A stretch of 64,000 nucleotides of DNA from the NCBI GenBank assembly GCA_963739515.1, contig CAVUAO010000002.1:310001-374000 (forward strand), read 5' to 3'. Shown here in pieces: positions 25,575 through 33,626 of this stretch. The position numbers were made by a program, and so were the translations under genes. The notes below the pieces were generated by a model. It made no database searches. It had not been told where the DNA came from and worked only from the letters and a program-made list of their open reading frames with translations. The stretch's first letter is position 1. Every line of letters starts with the position of its first letter. This DNA comes from JBFYTX01 sp963739515. GTDB lineage: Bacteria; Chloroflexota; Dehalococcoidia; Dehalococcoidales; RBG-16-60-22.

Positions 25575-26353
25575 TCGGTCTTGAGGATAATCCCAATCGG
25601 GCAGTGGTCGGAGCCCGTGACCTCGGGCATGATGAAGGCTTTTTCTACCATCGGCAGCAGGTTTTCGCTGACGAAAAAGTAATCGATTCTCCACCCCACG
25701 TTCCTGGCCCGCGCCCCCGTTTTGATGTCCCAGTAGCTGTATTGGTCGGGCTCTTTATGGAAGTGGCGGAAGGTGTCCGCGTAGCCGTGCGCCACGAACT
25801 TGTCCATCCAGGCGCGTTCTTCGGGCAGGAAGCCGGAAAGCTTGGAGTTCTCTTTCGGCCGGGCGATATCGATTTCTTTATGGGCGGTGTTGACGTCCCC
25901 GCAGATGACCAGCCTTTTCCCGGCCGCTTTTAGCGCGTCGGCATGGCGCAGAAAAACCTCGTAAAAAGCCATTTTATAATCGAGCCGCTCCTGGTTCTTT
26001 TTACCGTTGGGGAAATAAACGTTAAACAGTGTAAATTCCGGATATTCGGTGATGATCACGCGACCTTCCAGGTCGAGTTTAATTTTGCCGAAGTCTTTGC
26101 GGACGTTGAGCGGTTTTTCCTTGGTAAAGGTGGCCACGCCGGCGTAACCTTTTCTCTCGGTGTAATTCCAGAAGACCTCATAGCCCGGCGGCTCTCTCAG
26201 GTCGGTATCTAGCTGCTCGATGTTATTCACTTTGGTTTCCTGGAGACAGATGATATCCGGCGATTCTTTACGCAGCCATTCCCGGAAACCTTTATTCGCT
26301 ATCGACCTGATGCCGTTGACATTCCAGGATATCAGCGTCTGTTTTTTCATCAC
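25571..26353 (-). CDS. xth: Exodeoxyribonuclease III / AP endonuclease
   Basis: A 260-residue ExoIII-family enzyme that cleaves DNA 5' to abasic sites and degrades 3' ends during base-excision repair. Motifs: SWNVNGIRSI (N-terminal Asn), CLQETKV (metal-binding Glu34), YFPNGKKN, the catalytic GDVNTAHKEIDIARPK (Asp/Asn), WRIDYFFVS, and the terminal SDHCPIG (catalytic His). Length and all active-site residues are normal. It is divergent from the transhydroxylase-like gene and overlaps the HAD gene tail-to-tail. Confidence 0.95.
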   Translation of the reverse strand: MMKKQTLISWNVNGIRSIANKGFREWLRKESPDIICLQETKVNNIEQLDTDLREPPGYEVFWNYTERKGYAGVATFTKEKPLNVRKDFGKIKLDLEGRVIITEYPEFTLFNVYFPNGKKNQERLDYKMAFYEVFLRHADALKAAGKRLVICGDVNTAHKEIDIARPKENSKLSGFLPEERAWMDKFVAHGYADTFRHFHKEPDQYSYWDIKTGARARNVGWRIDYFFVSENLLPMVEKAFIMPEVTGSDHCPIGIILKTD

Positions 26354-26434
26354 CGTATCTCCCGTTTGCTATCTCGTGTGTTTATTATTATACTTTTAAT
26401 AAGGGAAAAAATACCACCACGGAAAGGTGTCATC

Positions 26435-28939
26435 TTGGATAATATCTTCACCAATCTTACCGTCGGCGGGCCGGTCCAGGTCTATGTCCGGGATGGTAAA
26501 ATAATTCGTGTGCGTCCCCTGGTTTTGGATGAAAGCGATGCGGCCTCCTGGACTATCTCCGCCGGCGGCAAACGCTTTTCTCCCCTGCGGAAAGCCTGTG
26601 TCTCCCCGTTTACCATGGGGGAAAAGGCGCGCATTTATTCGGATATCCGGATTAAATATCCCCTTATCCGGGAGGACTTCGACCCCGCTGGCAAGCGGAA
26701 CCCGGGCAACCGGGGCAAGTCCGGCTATCGGCGTATTAGCTGGGATGAAGCCTTGGATATCGTCGCCGGGGAAATGAAAAGGATTCGAGAAACTTACGGG
26801 CCGGAAGCCATCATGTCGCGCGCCTCCTCGCATCATAACTGGGGCAACGTGGGCTACCGCACCTCTGCCTGGGCGCGATTTTTTAATCTGATTGGCTTTA
26901 CCGATATTCTGGATAACCCCGATAGCTGGGAAGGCTGGCACTGGGGCGCGACCCATGCCTACGGCTTTTTCTGGCGACTCGGCATGCCGGAGCAGTACGA
27001 TTTGCTTGAGGATGCTTTAAAAAACACCGACCTTATCGTGCACTGGGGCAACGACCCCGATTCGACCCGCGCCATCTACGGCGGGCAGGAAGCGGCGATA
27101 TGGCGTTTATGGCTGAGAGACCTGGGGAAAAAGCAGATTTTTATCGACCCCTTTTGCAACTATACGGCGACGATATTGGGCGATAAATGGATTGCCCCCC
27201 GCCCCGGCACCGATGCCGCCATGGCGGAAGCCGTCGCCTATGTCTGGCTGACCGAGGGCACCTACGATAAGAAATATGTCGCCGCGCGTACGGTCGGCTT
27301 CGAGGATTTTAAGCAGCATATTATCAGTGATGCCTGCACTCCGGAATGGGCGGCGCCCATCTGTGATGTGCCGGCCTATACCATCAAGAGTCTGGCGCGG
27401 GAGTGGGCGTCCGGCCGTACCATGCTGGCGGCCGGTTCCCGCGGCGGCCAGTCCGGCGCCTGCCGGGAGGCTTACGGCACGGAATGGGCCAGGCTGATGG
27501 TGCTCCTGCAGGCGATGCAGGGCCTGGGCAAACCGGGCGTCGGTATCTGGGGCACGACGATGGGCTCGCCCTACAACGGCGATTTTAATTTCCCCGGTTA
27601 TGCTTCTTTCGGGGCTAATTTCTTGAACGGGTTTGCCCGAAAACCTGTGGAAAATCCGGTGAACCAGCGTATCTATCGTTTGCTCATACCGGAAGCGATT
27701 CTTCATCCGCCCATCCGCTGGAAGGGCGAGACCTTCAGCGGGCAGTCGCTGGAGCAGCAGTTTATCGATTTTACCTATCCGGCTGAGGGGTGCTCGGAAG
27801 TCAAAATGTTCTATCGCTACGGCGGCTCTTTCCTGGGGACGATGACCGGCACGAACCGCTGGGTGAAAATGTACCAGAGCCCCAGGCTGGAGTTCGTCGT
27901 TAACCAGGACTGCTGGTGGTGTACCGAGACCGGCTTGGCGGATGTCATCCTGCCGGCCTGTACTAATTTCGAGCGTGACGATATCGGCGAGTGGGCGAAC
28001 ACCGGCGGCTATACTCAGCACGGCTCCAACGCCTGCAACCACCGTGTCATCGTCTATCAGCAAAAGTGCATTGAGCCGCTTTACGAGTCCCGGGCGGACT
28101 ATCAGATATTTACCGGGCTCGCCGAAAGACTGGGTATCGCCGAGGAGTACACTGAGGGCAACTCTGATGAAGACTGGATCGAAAAAGTCTTTTACTCTTC
28201 CGACCTCCCTAAACACATTTCGTTCGACGACTTTAAAAAGAAGGGCTACTTTATCGTTCCCCTGCCGGCTGATTATCAGCCGACCCCGGCTTTACGCTGG
28301 TTCTACGATGGCCGCCCCTGCGATACCCCCGACCTTTTTAATCCCAAGAGGAATACGGACAAGGGCAAAGAGCTGGGGACGTACAGCGGCAAGATTGAGT
28401 TCGTCTCTCAGAGCTTATTGCAGCACTTCCCCGATGATAAGGAAAGGCCGCCTTTGCCCCGCTATATTCCCAGCTGGGAAGGCTATAACTCCGCCCTGCG
28501 GGAAAAATACCCCCTCCAGCTTATCACCCCCCACCCCCGGTATTCCTTCCATACCCATTATGACGCCAACACGGTATGGCTGGGCGAGATTCCTGGACAC
28601 CGTGTCTGGAAGGACGGCTATTACTGGCATCCCGTACGCCTCAACCCCTCGGACGCCGCTCCCAGGAACATTGCCAGCGGCGATATCGTGAAGCTCTTTA
28701 ACGACCGCGGCGCCGTGCTCTGTATCGCCGAGGTTACCGAGCGGATGAGGGTGGGGGTCGTCCATTCTTATTACGGCTCCGCCAGGTACGACCCGCTTGA
28801 GCCTGGTAATCCCGACAGCATTGATAGGGGCGGCTGCGTCTCTATCTTGACGCCTTCCCGCGTGCTGTCCAAAAACGCCCCCGGCATGGCGCCGAACTCC
28901 TGTCTGGTGGAAATCGAAAAGTGGAGAGCCGGGAAATGA
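26435..28939 (+). CDS. Pyrogallol-phloroglucinol transhydroxylase-like molybdopterin oxidoreductase, large subunit
   Basis: A DMSO-reductase-family protein of 834 residues. It resembles the large subunit of pyrogallol:phloroglucinol transhydroxylase (AthL of Pelobacter) throughout. The opening lacks an N-terminal Fe-S Cys motif, as in AthL. The block SSHHNWGNVGYR is followed by NPDSWEGWHWG, carrying the His, Arg, Asp and molybdenum-ligand Ser of AthL; FPGYA (active-site Tyr), NRWVKM and the late 'GSARYDPL...DRGGCVSILTP' also match. That enzyme moves hydroxyl groups on trihydroxybenzenes without net redox. The Fe-S small subunit is not adjacent, and exact substrate is open. The TTG at 26435 is chosen: GGAAAGGTG lies just upstream and it gives the family N-terminus. 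Confidence 0.8.
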   Translation: MDNIFTNLTVGGPVQVYVRDGKIIRVRPLVLDESDAASWTISAGGKRFSPLRKACVSPFTMGEKARIYSDIRIKYPLIREDFDPAGKRNPGNRGKSGYRRISWDEALDIVAGEMKRIRETYGPEAIMSRASSHHNWGNVGYRTSAWARFFNLIGFTDILDNPDSWEGWHWGATHAYGFFWRLGMPEQYDLLEDALKNTDLIVHWGNDPDSTRAIYGGQEAAIWRLWLRDLGKKQIFIDPFCNYTATILGDKWIAPRPGTDAAMAEAVAYVWLTEGTYDKKYVAARTVGFEDFKQHIISDACTPEWAAPICDVPAYTIKSLAREWASGRTMLAAGSRGGQSGACREAYGTEWARLMVLLQAMQGLGKPGVGIWGTTMGSPYNGDFNFPGYASFGANFLNGFARKPVENPVNQRIYRLLIPEAILHPPIRWKGETFSGQSLEQQFIDFTYPAEGCSEVKMFYRYGGSFLGTMTGTNRWVKMYQSPRLEFVVNQDCWWCTETGLADVILPACTNFERDDIGEWANTGGYTQHGSNACNHRVIVYQQKCIEPLYESRADYQIFTGLAERLGIAEEYTEGNSDEDWIEKVFYSSDLPKHISFDDFKKKGYFIVPLPADYQPTPALRWFYDGRPCDTPDLFNPKRNTDKGKELGTYSGKIEFVSQSLLQHFPDDKERPPLPRYIPSWEGYNSALREKYPLQLITPHPRYSFHTHYDANTVWLGEIPGHRVWKDGYYWHPVRLNPSDAAPRNIASGDIVKLFNDRGAVLCIAEVTERMRVGVVHSYYGSARYDPLEPGNPDSIDRGGCVSILTPSRVLSKNAPGMAPNSCLVEIEKWRAGK

Positions 28940-29021
28940 GATCTATATTTCGCACTATCATCCTCTCCCTTTTGTAAAGGGAGAGTGAGAGAGGGTTTTT
29001 TAATTACGGAGGAAAAATTAT

Positions 29022-29561
29022 ATGGAAAACATCATGGACGTCATCAAAAAAAGAAAGAGCATCCGCGTTTATAAAACCAAACGCCTGCCGAAAAAAGTCA
29101 TCGAATCTCTTCTGGAGGCGGCTAAGTACGCGCCCACCGCCCGTAATGCCCAGGAGCTGGAGTACAAGGTCATTACCGAGAAAGCTTTGATGTCAAAACT
29201 CTCCGATGGAATACTGGCGGCGGTGCAGAAAGAAGGTATGCCTCTTAAAGGCCCGCCGGGCGCCAAGCCGGATTTTTTTCACAGCGCGCCGTTGTTAATC
29301 CTTATCGCCGCGCCCAAAGATAATCACTGGGCTTTCACCGATGCGGCGCTGGCGGTGCAGAACGTTATGCTCTACGCGACGTCGGTGGAACTGGGGTCGT
29401 GTTTTATCGGCATGGCGCAGCTGATCAATAGCGATAAGGCTTCCCTCAAGGCGCTGCGCATCAAGGACGATATGAGTATCGTGGCGGCGGTTATCTGCGG
29501 CTATCCTGATGAAAACCCCGGGCCGAGAGAGAAAACGCAAAAGGCAGAATTCTTCGCGTAA
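29022..29561 (+). CDS. Nitroreductase-family flavoprotein
   Basis: A 179-residue NAD(P)H-dependent FMN protein of the nitroreductase fold. The N-terminal 'MDVIKKRKSIRVYKTKRLPK' carries the conserved Arg-Ser-x-Arg FMN-binding start. 'LLEAAKYAPTARNAQELEYK' is the second FMN motif. 'DAALAVQNVMLYATSVELGS' and the C-terminal 'VICGYPDENPGPREK' complete the family pattern. The length is short but normal for single-domain members. The substrate is unknown. A good GGAGG site precedes the ATG. It lies downstream of the transhydroxylase-like gene on the same strand, with an inverted repeat between them. Confidence 0.9.
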   Translation: MENIMDVIKKRKSIRVYKTKRLPKKVIESLLEAAKYAPTARNAQELEYKVITEKALMSKLSDGILAAVQKEGMPLKGPPGAKPDFFHSAPLLILIAAPKDNHWAFTDAALAVQNVMLYATSVELGSCFIGMAQLINSDKASLKALRIKDDMSIVAAVICGYPDENPGPREKTQKAEFFA

Positions 29562-29570
29562 ATACTTCCT

Positions 29571-29627
29571 GTCATTCTGAGCGCAGCGAAGAATCCGTTT
29601 TATTGTCATTCCCGCGAAAGCGGGAAT
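29571..29627. repeat. Intergenic repeat pair: GTCATTCTGAGCG-type unit plus CCCGC/GCGGG hairpin
   Basis: 29571-29596 is the 26-bp unit GTCATTCTGAGCGCAGCGAA/GAATCC. Its inverse recurs at 56577-56625 with an extra internal hairpin. Next comes ATTCCCGC-GAAA-GCGGGAAT (29608-29627), an 8-bp stem with a GAAA tetraloop. Both follow the nitroreductase gene. Confidence 0.6.
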
Positions 29628-29652
29628 CCATAGGGGCGGGGTAGGGAAATCA

Positions 29653-29727
29653 TGGAGCGGAAGACGGGGTTCGAACCCGCGACCTCCTCCTTGGCAAGGA
29701 GGCATTCTACCACTGAACTACTTCCGC
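29653..29727 (-). tRNA. tRNA-Gly (GCC), CCA encoded
   Basis: The reverse strand reads GCGGAAG...CTTCCGCTCCA, with matching 7-bp acceptor arms. The D-arm has AGTTCAGTGGTAGAA, the anticodon loop is CTTGCCAAG-type giving anticodon GCC (Gly), and the T-arm is GGGTTCGAACCCC. CCA is genomic. Confidence 0.97.
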
Positions 29728-29739
29728 CCGCCGTTTACC

Positions 29740-29815
<76 letters not shown>

Positions 29816-29871
29816 GATAGTAATATTTTACTTTAGATTGTTTAGGCAGTCAAGAAACCCCGAACGAATTC

Positions 29872-30261
29872 TTACTTCTTGGTGTCTATCCAGTAATGGG
29901 GCAGCAGATTTCTCAAGGTGACGGTCTTATTCAGACTAACTATCACTTTGGTTTTCATGTTGGCTTTGTTGACCTGGGCCAGCAGCTCCCGGCACCGGCC
30001 GCAGGGCGGCAGGATTTCCTTTTCGTCCGTTACCGCTACTGCCATGATAACCTCGGATTCTTTGTGCTTGAGCATTTCCGCCACCGCCGCGTGTTCGGCG
30101 CAGAAACCCAGGCTGCAGGCAGTATCGATGCATATGCCGGTATAAACATTACCGTCCCTGGTCAATAAAGCGGCGCCTACCGCGCCGCTCTCGCATTCTT
30201 TACTCGGCTTGTATACTCCGGCCACGCTGTAGGCGGCGTCAATTAGTTCCTGTACGGTCAT
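29872..30261 (-). CDS. cdd: Cytidine deaminase
   Basis: A 129-residue homotetrameric-type zinc enzyme that deaminates cytidine and deoxycytidine for pyrimidine salvage. Zinc and catalytic residues are visible in CAEHAAV (Cys-x-Glu, the proton-shuttling Glu) and PPCGRCREL (two zinc Cys). An upstream in-frame start (30327) would overlap panC. I chose ATG 30261 because AAGGAG precedes it and the protein then starts MTVQELIDAA, as homologues do. It lies downstream of panC on the same strand. Confidence 0.93.
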   Translation of the reverse strand: MTVQELIDAAYSVAGVYKPSKECESGAVGAALLTRDGNVYTGICIDTACSLGFCAEHAAVAEMLKHKESEVIMAVAVTDEKEILPPCGRCRELLAQVNKANMKTKVIVSLNKTVTLRNLLPHYWIDTKK

Positions 30262-30304
30262 GTTTGGGTCTCCTTGTTTCGGGGTTGCAGAACCGCGGAA
30301 AAGG

Positions 30305-31138
30305 CTATTCCAGCGTGATATTATCAATCAGCCGCGTCTTGCCGAACTTCACCGCTAAAGAGACCAGCGCCGGGGCTTTCATCCGGTGCAGCATTTCCTT
30401 CAGCGTCTCCGGTTGGGCGATGCTCACGTAGCTGATGTCTGCCAGCGGCTCCTTCTCGATGATATCGATCATCTCGTGGCGTATGGCGCCAGCGTCCTTT
30501 TCGCCCTGTTCCCACCGTTCCCGGGCCAGGCCCAGCGCTCTGTAAAGGACCGCCGCCGCCCGCCGCTGTTCCCGGGTGAGGTAGATGTTGCGACTGCTCA
30601 TCGCCAGGCCGTCCTGTTCGCGTACCGTGGGGCAGGCGATGACCTGCAAATTTATATTGAGGTCGCCGACCATCTTTGAGATTACCGCCAGCTGCTGGGC
30701 GTCTTTTTGCCCGAAGTAGGCGCGGGTGGGCTGCACGATATTGAACAGCTTGGCGACCACTGTAGCGACGCCCCTGAAGTGTCCCGGGCGGGCCGCCCCT
30801 TCCAGCCTCTCGGTAATATCACCGGGCACGACCCACGTGTCGTAATTATCCGGGTACATCTCCAGCTCGGCCGGCATGAAAACTATATCGGTGAATGGTT
30901 TCAGCATCTTGAGGTCGCGTTCGGTATCGCGGGGATAGCTCCTGAAGTCTTCCTTCGGCCCGAATTGGGTGGGGTTCACGAAAATGCTGGTGACCACCGA
31001 CCCGTTTTCTTCCCTGGCCTGCCTCACCAGTGAAATATGCCCTTCGTGGAGATACCCCATCGTCGGCACGAACCCGACCGGCTCCGCCAGCTTCTGCCTC
31101 AGTTTCCTGAAATCGGCGATCGTTTCAATGACTTTCAT
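30305..31138 (-). CDS. panC: Pantothenate synthetase (pantoate-beta-alanine ligase)
   Basis: PanC joins pantoate and beta-alanine with ATP to make pantothenate. The 277-residue protein has the nucleotidyltransferase signature VPTMGYLHEGHISLV, the pantoate-binding NPTQFGPKEDFRSYPR, and YFGQKDAQQL, which completes the ATP site. 'REQDGLAMSSRN' carries the KMSKS-like MSSRN. It is cytoplasmic. A terminator and a new strong promoter separate it from panB upstream. Confidence 0.97.
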   Translation of the reverse strand: MKVIETIADFRKLRQKLAEPVGFVPTMGYLHEGHISLVRQAREENGSVVTSIFVNPTQFGPKEDFRSYPRDTERDLKMLKPFTDIVFMPAELEMYPDNYDTWVVPGDITERLEGAARPGHFRGVATVVAKLFNIVQPTRAYFGQKDAQQLAVISKMVGDLNINLQVIACPTVREQDGLAMSSRNIYLTREQRRAAAVLYRALGLARERWEQGEKDAGAIRHEMIDIIEKEPLADISYVSIAQPETLKEMLHRMKAPALVSLAVKFGKTRLIDNITLE

Positions 31139-31152
31139 TTTTTATCACCCCC

Positions 31153-31181
31153 ATTATCCACATATCACGGTGCCATGTCAA
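31153..31181 (-). promoter_or_regulatory. Sigma-70 promoter of panC (and cdd)
   Basis: On the minus strand TTGACA (31176-31181) and GATAAT (31153-31158) are separated by exactly 17 bp. That is a near-consensus promoter directly after the panB terminator, so panC is transcribed independently. Confidence 0.75.
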
Positions 31182-31209
31182 AATAAAGAGCCCCGATTTT
31201 TCGGGGCTC
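31181..31209 (-). terminator. Intrinsic terminator after panB
   Basis: The minus strand reads GAGCCCCGAAAAATCGGGGC, TC, then TTTATTTT, a 9-bp GC-rich stem followed by a U-rich tract. It sits between panB and panC, and the U-tract overlaps the -35 box of the panC promoter. Confidence 0.85.
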
Positions 31210-31242
31210 GCTGATGCTTTAGTCAATGAATGTCTTTTCTCT

Positions 31243-32070
31243 TTACTTTAAGCCGGCCAATATGCTCTCGTCCATGGGGAAACTATGTGCATCAGTAGGG
31301 AATTTACCTGATTTAACCTCGTTAAAATACTCGGTGATTGCGGTTGACATAATATTAGCAAGCTTGGCATATTGTTTAGCGTGTTTGGGGACAAAGTCAG
31401 TAAACATACCGAGCATATCATTTACAACCAATATCTGGCCGTCACAACCTATGCCCGCTCCGATACCGATTGTCGGAATGTTTATTTTTTTTGTAATCAG
31501 GGTTGCCAGAGGGGTCGGGATTGTCTCCAGGACGACGGCGAAAGCGCCGGCTTTTTCCAGCGCGCGGGCGTCTTCGAGCAGCTTGAAGGCGGCCTCTGGT
31601 GTCTTTCCCTGTATTTTGTGGCCACCGAGCTGGTTAATCGATTGCGCGGTCAGGCCGATGTGCCCCATGACCGGGATGCCGCATTCCACGATTCTTTTTA
31701 CCTTATCCGCGACGGTGACGCCACCTTCGAGCTTGACCGCCTGGCAGCCGGCTTCTTGGATAAAGCGGGCGGCATTGCGCAGGGCATCCTCGACGCTAAC
31801 GTGATAAGTCATAAACGGCATATCGCCAATGACCATCGACTTTTTCGCGCCCCTGACCACGGCCTTGGTGTGGTGCAGCATATCTTCCATAGTGACCGGT
31901 ATGGTTGAACCGTAACCAAGGACCACCTCCCCCAGGGTATCACCAACCAGGATTATCGGTATGCCTACCTCATCAATTATCTTGGCCGTAGAGTAATCAT
32001 AAGCGGTAAGCGCAGTTATCCGCTCACCCTTTTGCTTCATTTCCTTGATTTGATTAATCGTGACTCGCAT
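31243..32070 (-). CDS. panB: Ketopantoate hydroxymethyltransferase
   Basis: PanB transfers a one-carbon unit from methylene-THF to alpha-ketoisovalerate, giving ketopantoate. The 275-residue (beta/alpha)8 protein begins VTINQIKEMKQKGERI and carries 'LTAYDYSTAKIIDEVGIPII', the Mg-binding VGDTLGEVVLGY and 'VIGDMPFMTYHVS'. 'VMGHIGLTAQSINQLGGHK' and 'GIGAGIGCDGQILVVNDMLG' are also present. Length and key Asp/Glu residues are normal. It lies 9 nt after panD in the same transcription unit. Confidence 0.97.
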   Translation of the reverse strand: MRVTINQIKEMKQKGERITALTAYDYSTAKIIDEVGIPIILVGDTLGEVVLGYGSTIPVTMEDMLHHTKAVVRGAKKSMVIGDMPFMTYHVSVEDALRNAARFIQEAGCQAVKLEGGVTVADKVKRIVECGIPVMGHIGLTAQSINQLGGHKIQGKTPEAAFKLLEDARALEKAGAFAVVLETIPTPLATLITKKINIPTIGIGAGIGCDGQILVVNDMLGMFTDFVPKHAKQYAKLANIMSTAITEYFNEVKSGKFPTDAHSFPMDESILAGLK

Positions 32071-32079
32071 AATATTTCC

Positions 32080-32463
32080 TCAGGCGAAAATTTTTTCATC
32101 GAGTTTGGTCCTTCCGTCAGGAATGATGGCGTTTTTCGCGTTGACATGCACTATGTTCGGTCGGTAGTTCTTGATTTCCGCTTCGGGGACCTGCGCATAA
32201 GTCAGGATAATAACGATATCGCATTTGACGCCGAGTCGGGCGGCCGCGCCGTTCAGGCAGATGGCGCCGCTGCCGGCTTCCCCTTCGATGGCGTACGTGG
32301 TGAACCGCGCGCCGTTGTTAATATTGAGCACCTGCACCTGCTCGTAAGGCAGGATGTCCGCCTTTGCCATGAGCTTGCTGTCGATGGTGATGCTGCCTTC
32401 GTAATCGATATTGGCGTCGGTTACCCTGGCCCGGTGGATTTTGCTTTTTAACATCGTTCTCAT
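32080..32463 (-). CDS. panD: Aspartate 1-decarboxylase, pyruvoyl-type
   Basis: PanD makes beta-alanine from aspartate. It is synthesised as a proenzyme that self-cleaves at Gly-Ser to form a pyruvoyl group; here the site is YEGSITID (Ser24 from the chosen start). MLKSKIHRARVTDANI is the standard N-terminus, and 'LNGAAARLGVKCDIVIIL' and 'YRPNIVHV' complete the fold. Of two close ATGs (32469, 32463), 32463 has the better distance (7 nt) to GGGAG. It lies between the PanG-like gene and panB. Confidence 0.95.
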   Translation of the reverse strand: MRTMLKSKIHRARVTDANIDYEGSITIDSKLMAKADILPYEQVQVLNINNGARFTTYAIEGEAGSGAICLNGAAARLGVKCDIVIILTYAQVPEAEIKNYRPNIVHVNAKNAIIPDGRTKLDEKIFA

Positions 32464-32488
32464 GTTCATTCTCCCTGGTTGGATTTCC

Positions 32489-33346
32489 TCAATTTGTTTT
32501 TAATATCGTCTCCAGCTTGCTGGCTTGTTTGGTGTTGATTCTCCCCTTCGCGAGGGCGATGGAGATGGTCTGCCGCCCGAGTTCTTTATAAGGAGAGAGA
32601 AGCGCAGGGGTTTTTTCGCGCAGGGTCTTGAGGTGTTTGCTGACGGTGCCGGTATCGCCGCGGGCGATGGGCCCGGTCAGGCATTGCGGTATACCGATGG
32701 TTTCGATGTTGTGGAGAGTGCCGTGCATTAACGGGAGAAGCGCCGCAACGGCCTGGTCGGTGGGGATGGCGAAAGTTTGCCAGAGGTCGGTGGACATTTT
32801 GACCAGCGTTACCAGGTAGTTGCTGGCAAATACGGCCGCCGCGTGGTAGGCGACTTTATCGCTGGGTTTTAGTATTATCCAGCGTCCGCCCAGGGCGGTG
32901 GCCAAATCTTTAAGAGTGGTTAGGAGCGGCTCTTCAGCTTCCAGGGCAAACGTCGAGCCGGCGATGTTTTCGATGGCCTGCTGGACGCTGGCGAAGGTCT
33001 GGAGCGGATGAAACCCGCCCACGCTGGCGCCGGATTTTCGGGCCGGTTCCAGGATATCGGTCGAATCTGCGCCGCTGCAGTGGGCGACGCGGCATCCTCG
33101 CAGCCATTTTACCTGCGCGGCGACGGTAGCGATGACGTCATCGGGGGTGGTAATGAAGATGAGGTCGGCGGTATCGGCTACTTCCTGGCTGCTCATAACC
33201 CGGCAGCCCGCAACGGCTTTAGCCAACCTCTCCGCCGAAGCTGGAGTCCGGCTGGCGACCGCCACGACCTGGTAGCCCTGGCGACTCAGCAGGACCGCCA
33301 GCGCCGTGCCTACGGTTCCCGCCCCGATAAAACCTGTTTTCATCAT
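32489..33346 (-). CDS. Rossmann/DUF2520 protein, candidate ketopantoate reductase (PanG-like)
   Basis: A 285-residue oxidoreductase. It has an NAD(P)-binding N-terminus (GFIGAGTVGTALAVLLSRQG), the central 'RVAHCSGADSTDILEPARKS' with 'GGFHPLQTFAS', and an all-helical C-terminal DUF2520 domain ('KVAYHAAAVFASNYLV'). Canonical PanE is not in the cluster. It heads the panD-panB unit, so it is the obvious candidate to reduce ketopantoate to pantoate. The alternative reductase PanG of some pathogens is, as I recall, of this general type. The assignment is by context and not proven. Confidence 0.75.
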   Translation of the reverse strand: MMKTGFIGAGTVGTALAVLLSRQGYQVVAVASRTPASAERLAKAVAGCRVMSSQEVADTADLIFITTPDDVIATVAAQVKWLRGCRVAHCSGADSTDILEPARKSGASVGGFHPLQTFASVQQAIENIAGSTFALEAEEPLLTTLKDLATALGGRWIILKPSDKVAYHAAAVFASNYLVTLVKMSTDLWQTFAIPTDQAVAALLPLMHGTLHNIETIGIPQCLTGPIARGDTGTVSKHLKTLREKTPALLSPYKELGRQTISIALAKGRINTKQASKLETILKTN

Positions 33347-33356
33347 GAAGCCCTTA

Positions 33357-33392
33357 AAATAAAAGCCCTCTCGGTTTTAGTCCCGAGAGGGC
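33357..33392 (-). terminator. Attenuator-type intrinsic terminator in the pan leader
   Basis: On the minus strand GCCCTCTCGG and CCGAGAGGGC form a perfect 10-bp stem, followed by TTTTATTTT. It lies only 10 nt before the PanG-like ATG and inside the leader transcribed from the promoter at 33,500. It therefore stops transcription before the first gene. An upstream GGCAAA can pair with TTTGCC, which overlaps the stem's 5' arm, so a competing antiterminator is possible. Confidence 0.7.
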
Positions 33393-33404
33393 AAATGCAC
33401 TTGA

Positions 33405-33446
33405 TTACTTTTGCCGTCTCGGTCGTTTCCGATCCAAGCGACTCAT
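33405..33446 (-). CDS. Putative 13-residue Arg-rich leader peptide of the pan operon
   Basis: Within the leader an ATG opens a frame MSRLDRKRPRRQK followed by TAA, with 5 Arg and 2 Lys in 13 codons. It ends just upstream of the attenuator hairpin, the classic layout for translation-coupled attenuation. No clear Shine-Dalgarno precedes it, so it could equally be part of a ligand-binding RNA. Pantothenate-gene leaders of the 'pan motif' class are an alternative. Confidence 0.35.
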   Translation of the reverse strand: MSRLDRKRPRRQK

Positions 33447-33499
33447 GTTGTTAAGGTTTTAACTCTTAACTCACCGCCGTAAAGGTCGATGGTAATATT

Positions 33500-33528
33500 A
33501 TTCTACTACGGATAGGGGACTTTGTCAA
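33500..33528 (-). promoter_or_regulatory. Sigma-70 promoter of the pan operon
   Basis: TTGACA (33523-33528) and TAGAAT (33500-33505) on the minus strand are exactly 17 bp apart. The predicted start gives a leader of roughly 150 nt before the PanG-like gene. Confidence 0.75.
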
Positions 33529-33626
33529 CTTGTCAAATTGAACGTATTTAGTGCCTTTTATAGGTATCATTTAACTTTGGTTGCAAAGTAGTATCTCACT
33601 CTTGCTGGGCTGCTTCCATGTACGGG

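Noticed and set aside
33405..33446. T-box or TPP-type riboswitch in the pan leader
   Set aside because: No T-box core (AGGGTGGNACCGCG) and no TPP signature (CTGAGA...ACCTGA) can be found in the leader.
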